Shown here: positions 56,490 through 64,000 of the stretch, piece after piece
How positions within the stretch are numbered: the stretch's first letter is position 1
How the letters are laid out: every line of letters begins with the position of its first letter
Notes under the pieces: model-generated
Database searches by the model: none
What the model was told of the DNA's origin: nothing
The model's input: only the letters and a program-made list of their open reading frames with translations
Made by a program: the position numbers and the translations under genes
Assembly: GCF_029338195.1 (NCBI RefSeq)
Contig: NZ_CP119780.1
Location: forward strand, 186,001-250,000
Reading direction: 5' to 3'
DNA: 64,000 nt
Source: Haloarcula litorea
GTDB lineage: Archaea; Halobacteriota; Halobacteria; Halobacteriales; Haloarculaceae

Positions 56490-57851
56490 TCAGAACACCA
56501 TCCCGACGGCGTTCCGGAGGACGACGATCCAGACGATGCTGACGACGCCGAGCAGGAGCGTCGCAAGCGTCCAGGCCTGGTAGGCGGTCGCGGTCTCCAT
56601 GTCGGAGAACTCGGTGATGATCCAGAAGTACGAGTCGTTCGCGTGACTGACGGTCATACTCCCGGCCCCGATGGCCAGGACGGCGAAGACCCTGCCCCAC
56701 TGTGAGGCCAGGCCCAGCGGCCCCAGCAGCGGCGCGACCAGCCCGGAGGTGGTCAGGATCGCGACCGTCGAGGAGCCGAGGGCCGTCTTCAGTGCGGCGG
56801 CGATGACGAACGCGGCGACGAGGCCGATACCGAGGCCGCTGAACGTGTTGCCGATGAACTGCTTCAGCGGGAGCGCGCTGAGGACCTGCCCGAACGAACC
56901 GCCGGCCCCGGTCACGGCGATGATGACGGCGGCGTCCGTGAGCCCGTCGCTGACCCACTCGTCGATGACGTCGTCGGAGAACTCGGGGACGACGGCGAAG
57001 CTCGTGAACGCGCCGACGACGAGCGCGACCGCCGGGTCGCCCGCAAACAGCAGCCACCGTTGGAGCGGGCCGGTGACCAGCGCGGGATTCTCGGCCTCCG
57101 GATATGCGGCGATGCTTCCGAGAGTGATGAGAGCGATCGGGACGAGGATGGGCGCGAACGAACGAGCGGGCGAGGGGAGCGTCCCGTACTCGTCTTTGAT
57201 GTCGTCCATCGTCATCTCCGGAGCGGGGTCGATGTGGTACCGAGACGCGACGGTGCCGGCCCACTTCGCTGCGACGAGCGTGACCGGCGCGCTGACGAGG
57301 ATCCCGGCCAGCATCACGAGCCCGACGTCCGCCCCGAGGATACCCGCGGCGGCGATGGGCCCGGGCGTCGGTGGCACGAAGACGTGTGTGACGTAGAGCC
57401 CACCCGCGAGAGCGACACTCAGGGTCGCCAGCGAGAGCTTCGACCGCTCGGCGAGCGATCGGCTCAGCCCAGAGAGGATCACGTAGCCGGAGTCACAGAA
57501 CACGGGAATGCTGACGAGGCTGCCGGTGACGGCCATCACCTCGGGCGTGTGGTCCTCACCGATGAGGTCGAGGATCGTTTCCGCGATGACGATTGCGGCC
57601 CCGGACCGCTCCAGGGCGGTCCCGATGATGGTCCCCGCGAGGATGACGATGCCGATGTAGCCAAGCACGCCACCGAACCCGTCGGTCACCAGTGACGCCG
57701 TCTCGGCGGGATCCAATCCGGCGGCGAGACCCGTCGCGTACGCGGCGACCAGCAACGTCAGGAACGCGTGGAGATTGATGCGAGCGGTCGCGACGATGAT
57801 GAACGCGACTGCTGCAACTAACAGTAGTATGAGGGGTAACCCTTCGAGCAT
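56490..57851 (-). CDS. GntP-family gluconate/organic-acid permease
   Basis: A predicted 453-aa membrane permease of the gluconate:H+ symporter family with about twelve helices. Typical stretches are ARINLHAFLTLLVAAYATGLAAGL, GFGGVLGYIGIVILAGTIIGTALERSGAA, SIPVFCDSGYVILSGLSRSLAER, LYVTHVFVPPTPGPIAAAGILGADVGLVM and SVSHANDSYFWIITEFSDM (here TVSHANDSYF). Members carry gluconate, glycerate or related hydroxyacids. The gene converges on glycerate kinase 21 bases away, so glycerate uptake is a natural guess. Confidence 0.94.
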   Translation of the reverse strand: MLEGLPLILLLVAAVAFIIVATARINLHAFLTLLVAAYATGLAAGLDPAETASLVTDGFGGVLGYIGIVILAGTIIGTALERSGAAIVIAETILDLIGEDHTPEVMAVTGSLVSIPVFCDSGYVILSGLSRSLAERSKLSLATLSVALAGGLYVTHVFVPPTPGPIAAAGILGADVGLVMLAGILVSAPVTLVAAKWAGTVASRYHIDPAPEMTMDDIKDEYGTLPSPARSFAPILVPIALITLGSIAAYPEAENPALVTGPLQRWLLFAGDPAVALVVGAFTSFAVVPEFSDDVIDEWVSDGLTDAAVIIAVTGAGGSFGQVLSALPLKQFIGNTFSGLGIGLVAAFVIAAALKTALGSSTVAILTTSGLVAPLLGPLGLASQWGRVFAVLAIGAGSMTVSHANDSYFWIITEFSDMETATAYQAWTLATLLLGVVSIVWIVVLRNAVGMVF

Positions 57852-58025
57852 ACAGGCCGGTCTGGATAACCTTCGACATTAAAGGCTGTGAAGACAGGTC
57901 TCCGACGGTCGGTCCGGCGACCACCACACTATTTAATATGAGCCACCGAGATATATCGATAGGACACATCCAGAGTCAGCGATGGCGGTAGTGTGCCGTC
58001 CGTCGCGGACTGGACGACCAACACT

Positions 58026-58130
58026 ATGTCTCACGCCACTGACGGCGGGCCTCGCAGCGCCACCACCGACCACAGACGCATCGTGACCGAGCGAATACGC
58101 CAGCGGCACGACGGGGTGACGACTGGATGA
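58026..58130 (+). CDS. 34-aa ORF coupled to the CoA-transferase gene
   Basis: ATG 58026 opens a frame of 34 codons (MSHATDGGPRSATTDHRRIV, then TERIRQRHDGVTTG). Its stop overlaps the start of the CoA-transferase gene by ATGA. The overlap is the kind seen for translational coupling. TATA-like TATTTAATATG at about 57929-57939 lies roughly 90 bases upstream. The peptide has no recognised domain, so it may be a leader peptide or just a chance frame. Confidence 0.35.
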   Translation: MSHATDGGPRSATTDHRRIVTERIRQRHDGVTTG

Positions 58131-59602
58131 GCGGCCCGAAGCCGGAGCAGGGACCGGTCACCGAACGGCGATACGGCGACCTGCCGGAGGTCGATGCCGC
58201 GGAGGCCGCGGCCGACATCGAACCCGACGCGACGGTTCTCACGAGCGGCTTCGGGAGCGTCGGCTACCCGAAGGCGATCCCGCTCGCGCTGGCGGCTGAC
58301 GACCGGGACCTGTCGCTGACAGTCGTCCACAGCGGCAACGTCGGCGAGGAGATCGACGTCGACCTCGTCGAGTCCGGCGCGGTCGCCCGCCGCTTCTCGT
58401 ACCAGTTCTCCGACGTCGCCCGTGCGGCGACGAACCGGCGAGAGATCGCCTTCGGGGACCGTCACGCCTCCGCCATCGGCGACGAGGTGCAGTACGGCGG
58501 GCTGGTCGATCCCGACGTGGCGGTCGTCGAGGCGGTCGCCGTCGGCGAGGACTGGTTCGTCCCGTCCACGTCGCTGGGGCAGGTGCCGGCGTTCGTCGAG
58601 GCCGCGGACCGGCTCTACGTCGAGCTGAACCGCCGGCAACCGCTGGCGCTACAGGCCCTACACGACGTCTACCGGCCGGCGGCCCCGCCGGATCGCGGGC
58701 CGATCCCGCTCTCCGGCCCGGGCGAACGCATCGGCGACCGATACGTCGGCTTCGAGGCCGAGAAGCTCGCCGGCGTCGTCGAGACCGACCGTTCGGACTC
58801 GACGTACACGTTCCGGGAGCCGACCGACGACGACCTGGCCATCGCGGCCAACCTCGGGTCGTTCCTCGCCGAAGAGATGGACCGCTCGCCGGTGTTCGAC
58901 GACGCCGTCTCGCTCCAGTTCGGCGTCGGGTCACTCGGTAACGCCCTGATGGGGGAGCTGCAGGAGCTGGACTTCGGCGACCGCGACGTCGTCTACTTCG
59001 GGGAACTCGTCCAGGACGGGCTGTTCGACATGCTCGACGCCGGCCGGCTGGCGTGTGCGAGCGCGACCTCGCTGGCGCTGACCGACGAGGGCCAGCGCCG
59101 ACTGTTCGACGACGTCGAGCGGTACGCCGAGGACATCGTCCTCCGGCCGGCCGACGTCGCCAACCACCCGGGACTCATCGACCGGTTCGGCGTCGTCGGG
59201 GTCAACAGCGCCATCGAGTTCGACATCTACGGCAACGTCAACTCGACCCACGTCCGCGGGTCGGAGATGATCAACGGCCTCGGGGGCTCGGGCGACTTCA
59301 ACCGGAACGCCCTCGTCTCGGTCTGTGCGCTCCCGTCGACGCTGAAAGACGGCGCGATCTCCCGTGTCGTCCCGATGACGTTCCACGTCGACCACACCGA
59401 ACACGACGTCGACGTGTTCGTCACCGAACAGGGTGTCGCCGACGTCCGCGGCCTCGCGCCCGTCGAGCGGGCCGAACGCATCGTCGAGAACTGCGCCCAC
59501 CCGGCGTTCCGTCCGAAGCTCCGTGACTACCTCGACGACGTGACGGCGCGGGACGAACACATCCCACACGACGTCGAGCGGGCCGCGGAGTGGTACGAGT
59601 GA
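58127..59602 (+). CDS. Acetyl-CoA hydrolase/CoA-transferase family protein
   Basis: A predicted 491-aa enzyme of the acetyl-CoA hydrolase / succinyl-CoA:acetate CoA-transferase (Cat1/ScpC-type) family. It has TVLTSGFGSVGYPKAIPLAL near residue 38, VQYGGLVDPDVAVVEAVAVGEDWFVPSTSLG, DAVSLQFGVGSLGNALMGEL, and VNSAIEFDIYGNVNSTHVRGSEMINGLGGSGDFNRNA, whose Glu is the CoA-ester nucleophile. The end HDVDVFVTEQGVADVRGLAPVERAERIVENCAHPAFRP is typical. It transfers or hydrolyses CoA from short-chain acids; the donor/acceptor pair cannot be told from sequence. A 34-codon frame overlaps its start. Confidence 0.92.
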   Translation: MSGPKPEQGPVTERRYGDLPEVDAAEAAADIEPDATVLTSGFGSVGYPKAIPLALAADDRDLSLTVVHSGNVGEEIDVDLVESGAVARRFSYQFSDVARAATNRREIAFGDRHASAIGDEVQYGGLVDPDVAVVEAVAVGEDWFVPSTSLGQVPAFVEAADRLYVELNRRQPLALQALHDVYRPAAPPDRGPIPLSGPGERIGDRYVGFEAEKLAGVVETDRSDSTYTFREPTDDDLAIAANLGSFLAEEMDRSPVFDDAVSLQFGVGSLGNALMGELQELDFGDRDVVYFGELVQDGLFDMLDAGRLACASATSLALTDEGQRRLFDDVERYAEDIVLRPADVANHPGLIDRFGVVGVNSAIEFDIYGNVNSTHVRGSEMINGLGGSGDFNRNALVSVCALPSTLKDGAISRVVPMTFHVDHTEHDVDVFVTEQGVADVRGLAPVERAERIVENCAHPAFRPKLRDYLDDVTARDEHIPHDVERAAEWYE

Positions 59603-59690
59603 GGACTCCCGCCTGAGTGGGGCGAGTCACGAAGAAGTGCGGTCGCGACCGCGAGCGGGCGTGCCTCGAAGAGAGCGGAAGGTGACAGCC

Positions 59691-59939
59691 TCAGATCGGT
59701 GCGCCGGACCCGCCCAGCAGGTAGAGGTAGATCCACCAGACGTACCCGCCGATGAGCGCGATCGCCGTGAGGAGCTCGAGGACCGCGACGTACTTCTCGC
59801 CGTGGGTGTCCCGGAAGTCCTGGATCAGCTGGACGCGCCGCCAGACCGGCATCAGCGGGTCAGGGATGATCTCGCCCAGCCCGCCGGCTTTCTCCGCCGA
59901 GCTCGCGGCGATGTCCTCGGGGGACTCCTCTCCGCTCAC
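59691..59939 (-). CDS. 82-aa membrane partner of the TRAP permease
   Basis: A predicted 82-aa protein from GTG 59939, which overlaps the TRAP permease stop (GTGA). It has a polar, acidic head (MSGEESPEDIAASSAEKAGG), an amphipathic PVWRRVQLIQDFRDTHGEKY, and one strong membrane helix VAVLELLTAIALIGGYVWWIYLYLLG. Size and position suggest a small accessory subunit of the transporter; it is not the four-helix DctQ subunit, which is already fused in the permease. No family name is known to me. Confidence 0.7.
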   Translation of the reverse strand: MSGEESPEDIAASSAEKAGGLGEIIPDPLMPVWRRVQLIQDFRDTHGEKYVAVLELLTAIALIGGYVWWIYLYLLGGSGAPI

Positions 59940-61927
59940 TGTCCTGCCCCCCGTTTGAACGGCAGTTCGAGGCCGCGGACCATCACCTTCTCCGCGAGGA
60001 AGATCCCGACGAAGACGGCGATACCGCCGAGCTTCACGACGTTGTTGGGGTAGACCATCACGAAGACCCCGAGGGCGGTCAACAGCGCCCTGAGCCCGAT
60101 CGTCCGGCCCGGCTTCATCCGGAACGGGTAGTTGAGCCCGTAGATGATCGTGATCGCGCCAAGCAGCACGAGCGAGCCGACGACGACCGTGCTCAGGCCG
60201 AGCGACATCGACACCATCGCGGGGTTGTAGACGAACGAGACCGGCAGGACGAACAGCGGCGCGGCGATCTTGATAGCCGCCCCGCAGGTCCGCCAGAAGT
60301 TCGCCTCCGCGATCCCGGCCGCGACGACCGCGGCGGTCGCCACCGGTGGCGTGATGCCGGCCAGTATCGCGGCGTAGAACACCGTGTAGTGGGCCGTGAT
60401 CTCCGGGATTCCGAAGTCGGCCACGAACGTCGGGACGATCAGGATGGCGACGATGACGTAGGCCGCCACCGTCGGCATCCCGACGCCCATCAGGATCGCG
60501 ACGGCCATCCCCAGCAGGACCGCGAAGAGGAGGACGCCGCCCGAGAGGTTGATCAGCAGCAGCGCGATCTTCGCCGGGACGCCGGTCGTCCCGAAGATGT
60601 TGACGACGCCGCTGATGACCACCAGGATGATCGCGATGGGCGCGAGGATGATGGCACCGCGCCGGAAGCCGTGGATCGTGTCTTTCACCTGCGAGACGAA
60701 CTCCTGGCCGGGCGTCGTCTCGTCGGAGTCGACGAGGCGCTGGACCGTCGGCATCAGGATGCCGGTGAGCACCATCGCGACGACGGTGTACAGCGCCGAG
60801 GTCATCACGGTGAACTGGGCGATACCCAGCAGGTAGATGAGGATCCCGAAGGGGATCCCGAACCGGAAGGCCTCGAAGACCTTCTGCTCGGTCGAGAGTG
60901 TCTCGTCGAAGAACTCCGAGAACTCCATCTCCTGGCTGCTCGCGTCGCTGAGCGCGGTGTAGTGGACCGCGATGCCGATGGAGGCGACCAGGATCGCCGC
61001 CGGGACGAGCCCGGCGACGATGATGTTGACGTACGGGACGCCGAGGTACGACGCCATCACGAACGCGGAGGCCCCCATCACGGGCGGGAGCACCTGTCCG
61101 GACGTGGAGGCGACGGCCTCGATGCCGGCCGCCCGGTGGCCGGCCATCCCGCTCTCCTGCATCGTCGGGATGGTGAACGACCCGGTCATCGCGGCGTTGG
61201 CGGTGTAGGAGCCGTTGATCGAGCCGATGACCGCCGAGGAGAGGACGGCGGTCTGTGCGACCCCGGACTTGATGTAGTTCGCGGCGACGATGGCGACCCG
61301 TAGGATCAGATCGAACGCCCCGTACGCGAACAGCAGCCCCGCGTACAGCAGGAACGGTGCGATCCACGACGCGGTCAGCTGGGTGAGCTGCCCGTAGAAG
61401 CCGTAGAGGTCCGTCACCGTCGCCTGGAGGAGCGTCAGCTCCGACATCCCCGCGTGGCCGAGCACGCCCGGCACGGCGTCGCCGAAGATCGCGTAGATCA
61501 TCACCCCGACGACGAGCCCGAGGAAGAGGTTCCCGAACTCGCGCCACGTCAGGTACAGCAGCGAGATGATGATGAGCCGCGCGAGCATATACTCGTGTTC
61601 CAGTGCGAACCCCTGTCTGAGGAGGTACACCTGCTCGAAGTTCAGCGCGAAGTACGCCGAGGCGGTGATGAGGACGAGCGACGACGGGATCAACACCGCA
61701 CCGTCGATCCAGTCGCCCGCCTCGACCGCCTCGCGCGTCTCATTGAGGGCGTACACCGTCATGATGCCGCCGACGAAGACGGTGCCGTACCGGACCGTCG
61801 ACCACGTCTGCGTGTACGCCCACGCGAGGACGATCGCCCAGAACACGACGGCCGCCGCGGTGACGGTGACGTCGAGTCCTCGGACGAGTGTCGGCAGGCG
61901 TCCGGTCTGTGTCGTTTCTGAGCTCAT
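59936..61927 (-). CDS. TRAP transporter fused permease (4TM/12TM)
   Basis: A predicted 663-aa integral membrane protein combining the small (about four helices, residues 1-130) and large (twelve helices) TRAP subunits, the form that pairs with TAXI-type binding proteins. Landmarks are SWIAPFLLYAGLLFAYGAFDLILRVAI, SSAVIGSINGSYTANAAMTGSFTIPTMQESGMAGHRAAGIEAVASTSGQVLPPVMGASAFVMASYLGV, GVGMPTVAAYVIVAILIVPTFV and ITAHYTVFYAAILAGITPPVATAAVVAAGIAEANFWRTCGAAIKIAAP. It uses an ion gradient to import an organic acid. It is followed by an overlapping small membrane protein and preceded by the TAXI binding-protein gene. Confidence 0.95.
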   Translation of the reverse strand: MSSETTQTGRLPTLVRGLDVTVTAAAVVFWAIVLAWAYTQTWSTVRYGTVFVGGIMTVYALNETREAVEAGDWIDGAVLIPSSLVLITASAYFALNFEQVYLLRQGFALEHEYMLARLIIISLLYLTWREFGNLFLGLVVGVMIYAIFGDAVPGVLGHAGMSELTLLQATVTDLYGFYGQLTQLTASWIAPFLLYAGLLFAYGAFDLILRVAIVAANYIKSGVAQTAVLSSAVIGSINGSYTANAAMTGSFTIPTMQESGMAGHRAAGIEAVASTSGQVLPPVMGASAFVMASYLGVPYVNIIVAGLVPAAILVASIGIAVHYTALSDASSQEMEFSEFFDETLSTEQKVFEAFRFGIPFGILIYLLGIAQFTVMTSALYTVVAMVLTGILMPTVQRLVDSDETTPGQEFVSQVKDTIHGFRRGAIILAPIAIILVVISGVVNIFGTTGVPAKIALLLINLSGGVLLFAVLLGMAVAILMGVGMPTVAAYVIVAILIVPTFVADFGIPEITAHYTVFYAAILAGITPPVATAAVVAAGIAEANFWRTCGAAIKIAAPLFVLPVSFVYNPAMVSMSLGLSTVVVGSLVLLGAITIIYGLNYPFRMKPGRTIGLRALLTALGVFVMVYPNNVVKLGGIAVFVGIFLAEKVMVRGLELPFKRGAGQ

Positions 61928-61990
61928 GTGTGTCAGTGGTGGTGTCGGCTTCCCCTTCTTCAGTCAGCGGCGTAGCCGGGGACAAGCGAC

Positions 61991-63132
61991 TTACTCACCC
62001 TCTTGGAGACTGTCGTCCCAGGCGTCGTTGTCCTTGTAGTACTGGACCGCACCGGGGTGGACCGGGATGTTCTGTCGGGCGGACGCCAGCATCTCGCTGG
62101 TCGACTCGAAGTCGTTGAACTGGGCCTCGCCCTCGTTGACCGTCTCGTTGTGCTCGTCGACGACGCGACAGAGCTCGTAGACGGCCCCGTTCGTGGCCTC
62201 GGGGTTGAACGTGTAGTTGACCTGCAGGTCCCAGTGGAACACCTCGTCGGTGCCGATGTCCTGGCCCATCCCCCACTCGCTGTAGTCGGTCCGGCTGGCA
62301 CCGGCACCGCCGTAGGACTCGGCGGACTCGATGAGCGCGTCGGTCGGCTCGACGTAGTGGACGTCGACGCGCGAGGAGTACTCCCGGACCCAGCCCGTGT
62401 ACCGAACGCCGGGGGTCCCGTAGGCGATCGCGGCGTCGATCTGCCCTCTTCCAGCGCACCGGGCGCGGAGTCGACCCCCATGTTCTGGATGTTCATCTCC
62501 TCGTAGACGCCCTGTGTCGGCTCCTGGGACCAGACGTCCAGCGTGGTCGCCCGGGTCGAGTAGCCGGGCTCGGCCGGGTAGACGTTCGCGCCCGCGAGGT
62601 CGTCGAACGTCTCGATGCCCGTGCCGTCGCGTGCGACGATGTAGATGCTGTACGGGAACGCGTAGAACCCGTAGTAGGGGATGCGGTCGACGGACTGCTC
62701 GGAGAAGCGGCCGCGGTCCTCGATGGCCTTGAGCAGGGAGTTGTTGTCGGTGATGCCGCCGTTGAACTGCCCCTGGGCCATCCGGTAGATCGTCCCGATG
62801 TAGCCCGGGCTCTCGATGGTCGAGTAGTCCAGCGAGTCGCTGTGCTGACTGACGGCACGCTCGACGGCCAGCCCGACGTCGCGTGTCCCGCCGGCGGAAG
62901 TACCGACCCGCAGCGAGTACTGCTGGTCGCCGCCCCCGTCGCCGCCGTCGCCGCTGGTGGTCTCGCCACCGCCGTCGCCGCCGTCGCTACCGCCGTCACC
63001 GCCGTCACCGCCGTCGCTACCGCCGTCTCCACCGCCGCCGTCGCCGCCACCGCAGCCGGCGAGGCCGACGACACTGGCTGTCGCTGCACTGTACAGGAAC
63101 TTGCGCCGCTGCATACTGCTGTCTTCCGCCAT
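61991..63132 (-). pseudogene. TAXI-type TRAP binding protein with one-base frameshift
   Basis: The N-terminal part is intact: SMQRRKFLYSAATASVVGLAGC is a Tat signal with lipobox, and a Gly/Asp linker leads into YSLRVGTSAGGTRDVGLAVERAVSQ and YYGFYAFPYSIYIVARDGTGIETFDDLAGANVYPAEPG. At about 62441-62446 the frame breaks after APGALEEG. The neighbouring frame continues smoothly with QIDAAIAYGTPGVRYTGWVREYSSRVDVHYVEPTDALIE and later MGQDIGTDEVFHWDLQVNYT to the stop at 61991. Restoring one base gives a full-length protein of about 380 residues. Sequencing error and real mutation are both possible. The start is set at 63132; ATG 63114 or 63138 are alternatives. It should bind the TRAP substrate outside the cell. 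Confidence 0.8.
62925..63051 (-). repeat. Gly/Asp linker-coding simple repeat
   Basis: A tandem run of GGDGGSDGGD-like codons after the lipobox of the TAXI binding protein, parallel to the linker tract of the sugar-binding protein at 33933-34061. Such G+C-rich simple repeats are prone to slippage, but the frameshift in this gene lies far from it. Confidence 0.8.
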
Positions 63133-63241
63133 AGCCATTCGGTCCAACACCTGGCTACTATAACAATCTATTCATTTACTGCACCAAGAAACGTTATGAA
63201 TACTACCAGCCAGGAAATGAACGGTACGACTGGTTCTCGAT

Positions 63242-63670
63242 TTATTCTTCCGTGAACGTCACCATCACCGGCCGGTCGGCCGCGAGCATCACCGACTGGG
63301 TGACGCTACCGAAGAGGACCTTGCCGGTCGGGCTCCGCTTGCGACCGCCCATCACGATGCTGTCGGCGTCGAGGTCGTCCGCGACGGCGACGATCTCCTC
63401 GGCGGGATCGCCGTGTTCCCGGCGCTTCGAGACGGCGATCCCCTCGGACGCCAACCGGTCCGCGATCGTCTCGACGCTCTCGGGGAAGTTCCCCTCGTCC
63501 CAGATCTCCTCGGACTTGACCTTGCCCTCGGCCGTCGCCTCGAACTCCTCGTAGACGTTCAGGACGACGACCTCGACGTCGTCGGCCGCGCCGGGGAGCG
63601 CCTCGACGGCGCTCGCCGCCAGTTCCGCACGGTTCGCGCTCTCGTCGACCGGTAGGAGCACCCGGTACAT
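63242..63670 (-). CDS. Universal stress protein (UspA family)
   Basis: A predicted 142-aa UspA-fold protein. It begins [20 protein letters not shown] and has ERIVGxG-like nucleotide segments: [43 protein letters not shown], in which [18 protein letters not shown] is the ATP-binding loop G-2x-G-9x-G(S/T). The frame is open upstream, but ATG 63670 is the family start. UspA proteins often accompany TRAP transporters (TeaD with TeaABC in Halomonas), so it may regulate the transporter encoded downstream on the same strand, about 110 bases away. Confidence 0.92.
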   Translation of the reverse strand: MYRVLLPVDESANRAELAASAVEALPGAADDVEVVVLNVYEEFEATAEGKVKSEEIWDEGNFPESVETIADRLASEGIAVSKRREHGDPAEEIVAVADDLDADSIVMGGRKRSPTGKVLFGSVTQSVMLAADRPVMVTFTEE

Positions 63671-63716
63671 ACCCGGATGTCCGTCGCGGACCGACAAAAA
63701 GCTGCTCCCGACCGCG

Positions 63717-64000
63717 CTACCGCGTGACCGTCGCCGAGACGGACCCGATCGACTCGACGGTGGCACGCACGTCGTCGCCCGGCTCGATCGGGGCCGCGCC
63801 GGGCGTGCCCGTGCTGAACAGGTCGCCCGGCCGGAGCGTCATCACGTCGGAGTGGAAGGCGACGATCTCCGCGGGCGGGAACAGCATATTCCGGATCTCG
63901 TTCTCGGCCTCGACGGTCCCGTCGACCTCGGTGGCGACCCGCAGCGAGGAGAGGTCGAGCGGGTCCTCGGGCACCGCTAAGGCGGGGCCGACGACGAGGA
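63717..64000 (-). CDS. Fumarylacetoacetate hydrolase family protein (3' end only)
   Basis: The last 94 codons of a gene that continues past the right edge. Sequence [91 protein letters not shown] is the C-terminal half of the FAH/5-oxopent-3-ene-tricarboxylate decarboxylase fold: the NGE-like strand, LI(A/F)-x-S-x-MTL-x-PGD and TGTP motifs. The family includes hydratases, hydrolases and 2-keto-3-deoxypentonate dehydratase (XacE) of pentose pathways. The metal-binding N-terminal half is outside the window, so substrate cannot be judged. It lies 47 bases upstream of the stress-protein gene. Confidence 0.85.
   Translation of the reverse strand, partial: LVVGPALAVPEDPLDLSSLRVATEVDGTVEAENEIRNMLFPPAEIVAFHSDVMTLRPGDLFSTGTPGAAPIEPGDDVRATVESIGSVSATVTR

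Noticed and set aside
1-64000. tRNA, rRNA or CRISPR arrays
   Set aside because: No cloverleaf-like T-arm signatures, rRNA blocks or regularly spaced direct repeats were noticed; the only tandem repeats are Gly/Asp linker codons and PAS-coding repeats.

Overview
The window reads as chromosomal DNA of a halophilic archaeon (class Halobacteria). It has high G+C, very acidic deduced proteins, TATA-like boxes 25-35 bases before start codons (often leaderless), Tat-type lipoprotein signals followed by Gly/Asp-rich linkers, an archaeal-type methionine adenosyltransferase, a bacterio-opsin-activator-type regulator and a D-xylose dehydrogenase of the haloarchaeal Gfo6 type. No rRNA, tRNA, CRISPR array or intact insertion sequence was seen. 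Function calls rest on motifs and family knowledge read by eye; no search was run.

Layout. 1-2.5 kb: decayed PQQ-repeat remnant, a small membrane protein, an unknown 271-aa protein. 2.5-8.8 kb: a ribbon-helix-helix regulator, then a tightly overlapped operon of an Nramp-fold transporter that has lost its metal ligands, hydantoinase/oxoprolinase A and B subunits and an Asp/Glu-racemase-fold enzyme. 8.8-18.7 kb: membrane proteins (one apparently frameshifted), a transposase relic, two small winged-helix regulators that share a 17-bp upstream repeat, a degenerate flavoprotein, and an 1857-aa multi-PAS/GAF regulator. 18.8-22.9 kb: IMPDH/GMPR, methionine adenosyltransferase, methyltransferase, luciferase-like oxidoreductase. 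23.4-26.4 kb: an Orc1/Cdc6-like ATPase joined to glycerol kinase, and a zinc ribbon.

26.5-49.3 kb is the most interesting part: a catabolic island with a Gfo6-type aldose dehydrogenase, aldehyde dehydrogenase, chemotaxis transducer, DHDPS-type aldolase, complete CUT1-type ABC sugar importer (binding protein, two permeases, ATPase), enolase-superfamily sugar-acid dehydratase, GH3 and GH31 glycosidases and an IclR regulator. Embedded in it is an operon of a split UxaA/SuyAB-type lyase, an Ldh/ComC-type dehydrogenase and a YeiH/PSE-family exporter, plus a D-2-hydroxyacid dehydrogenase elsewhere in the island. This combination fits sulfolactate desulfonation. With the sugar-acid enzymes it could form a haloarchaeal sulfo-Entner-Doudoroff-like route for a sulfosugar (inference). 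The competing reading is oxidative pentose/xyloglucan catabolism with altronate-type dehydratase. Four GTTTG-N7-C(A/G)AA(C/T) sites flank the IclR gene.

49.3-50.5 kb is non-coding with an AT-rich island. 50.5-64 kb holds L-2-hydroxyglutarate oxidase, a cupin, a lipoprotein, acyl-CoA dehydrogenase, enoyl-CoA hydratase, glycerate 2-kinase, a GntP permease, a CoA-transferase, and a TAXI-type TRAP transporter (fused permease, small partner, frameshifted binding protein) with a universal stress protein and the 3' end of a fumarylacetoacetate-hydrolase-family gene that runs off the window.
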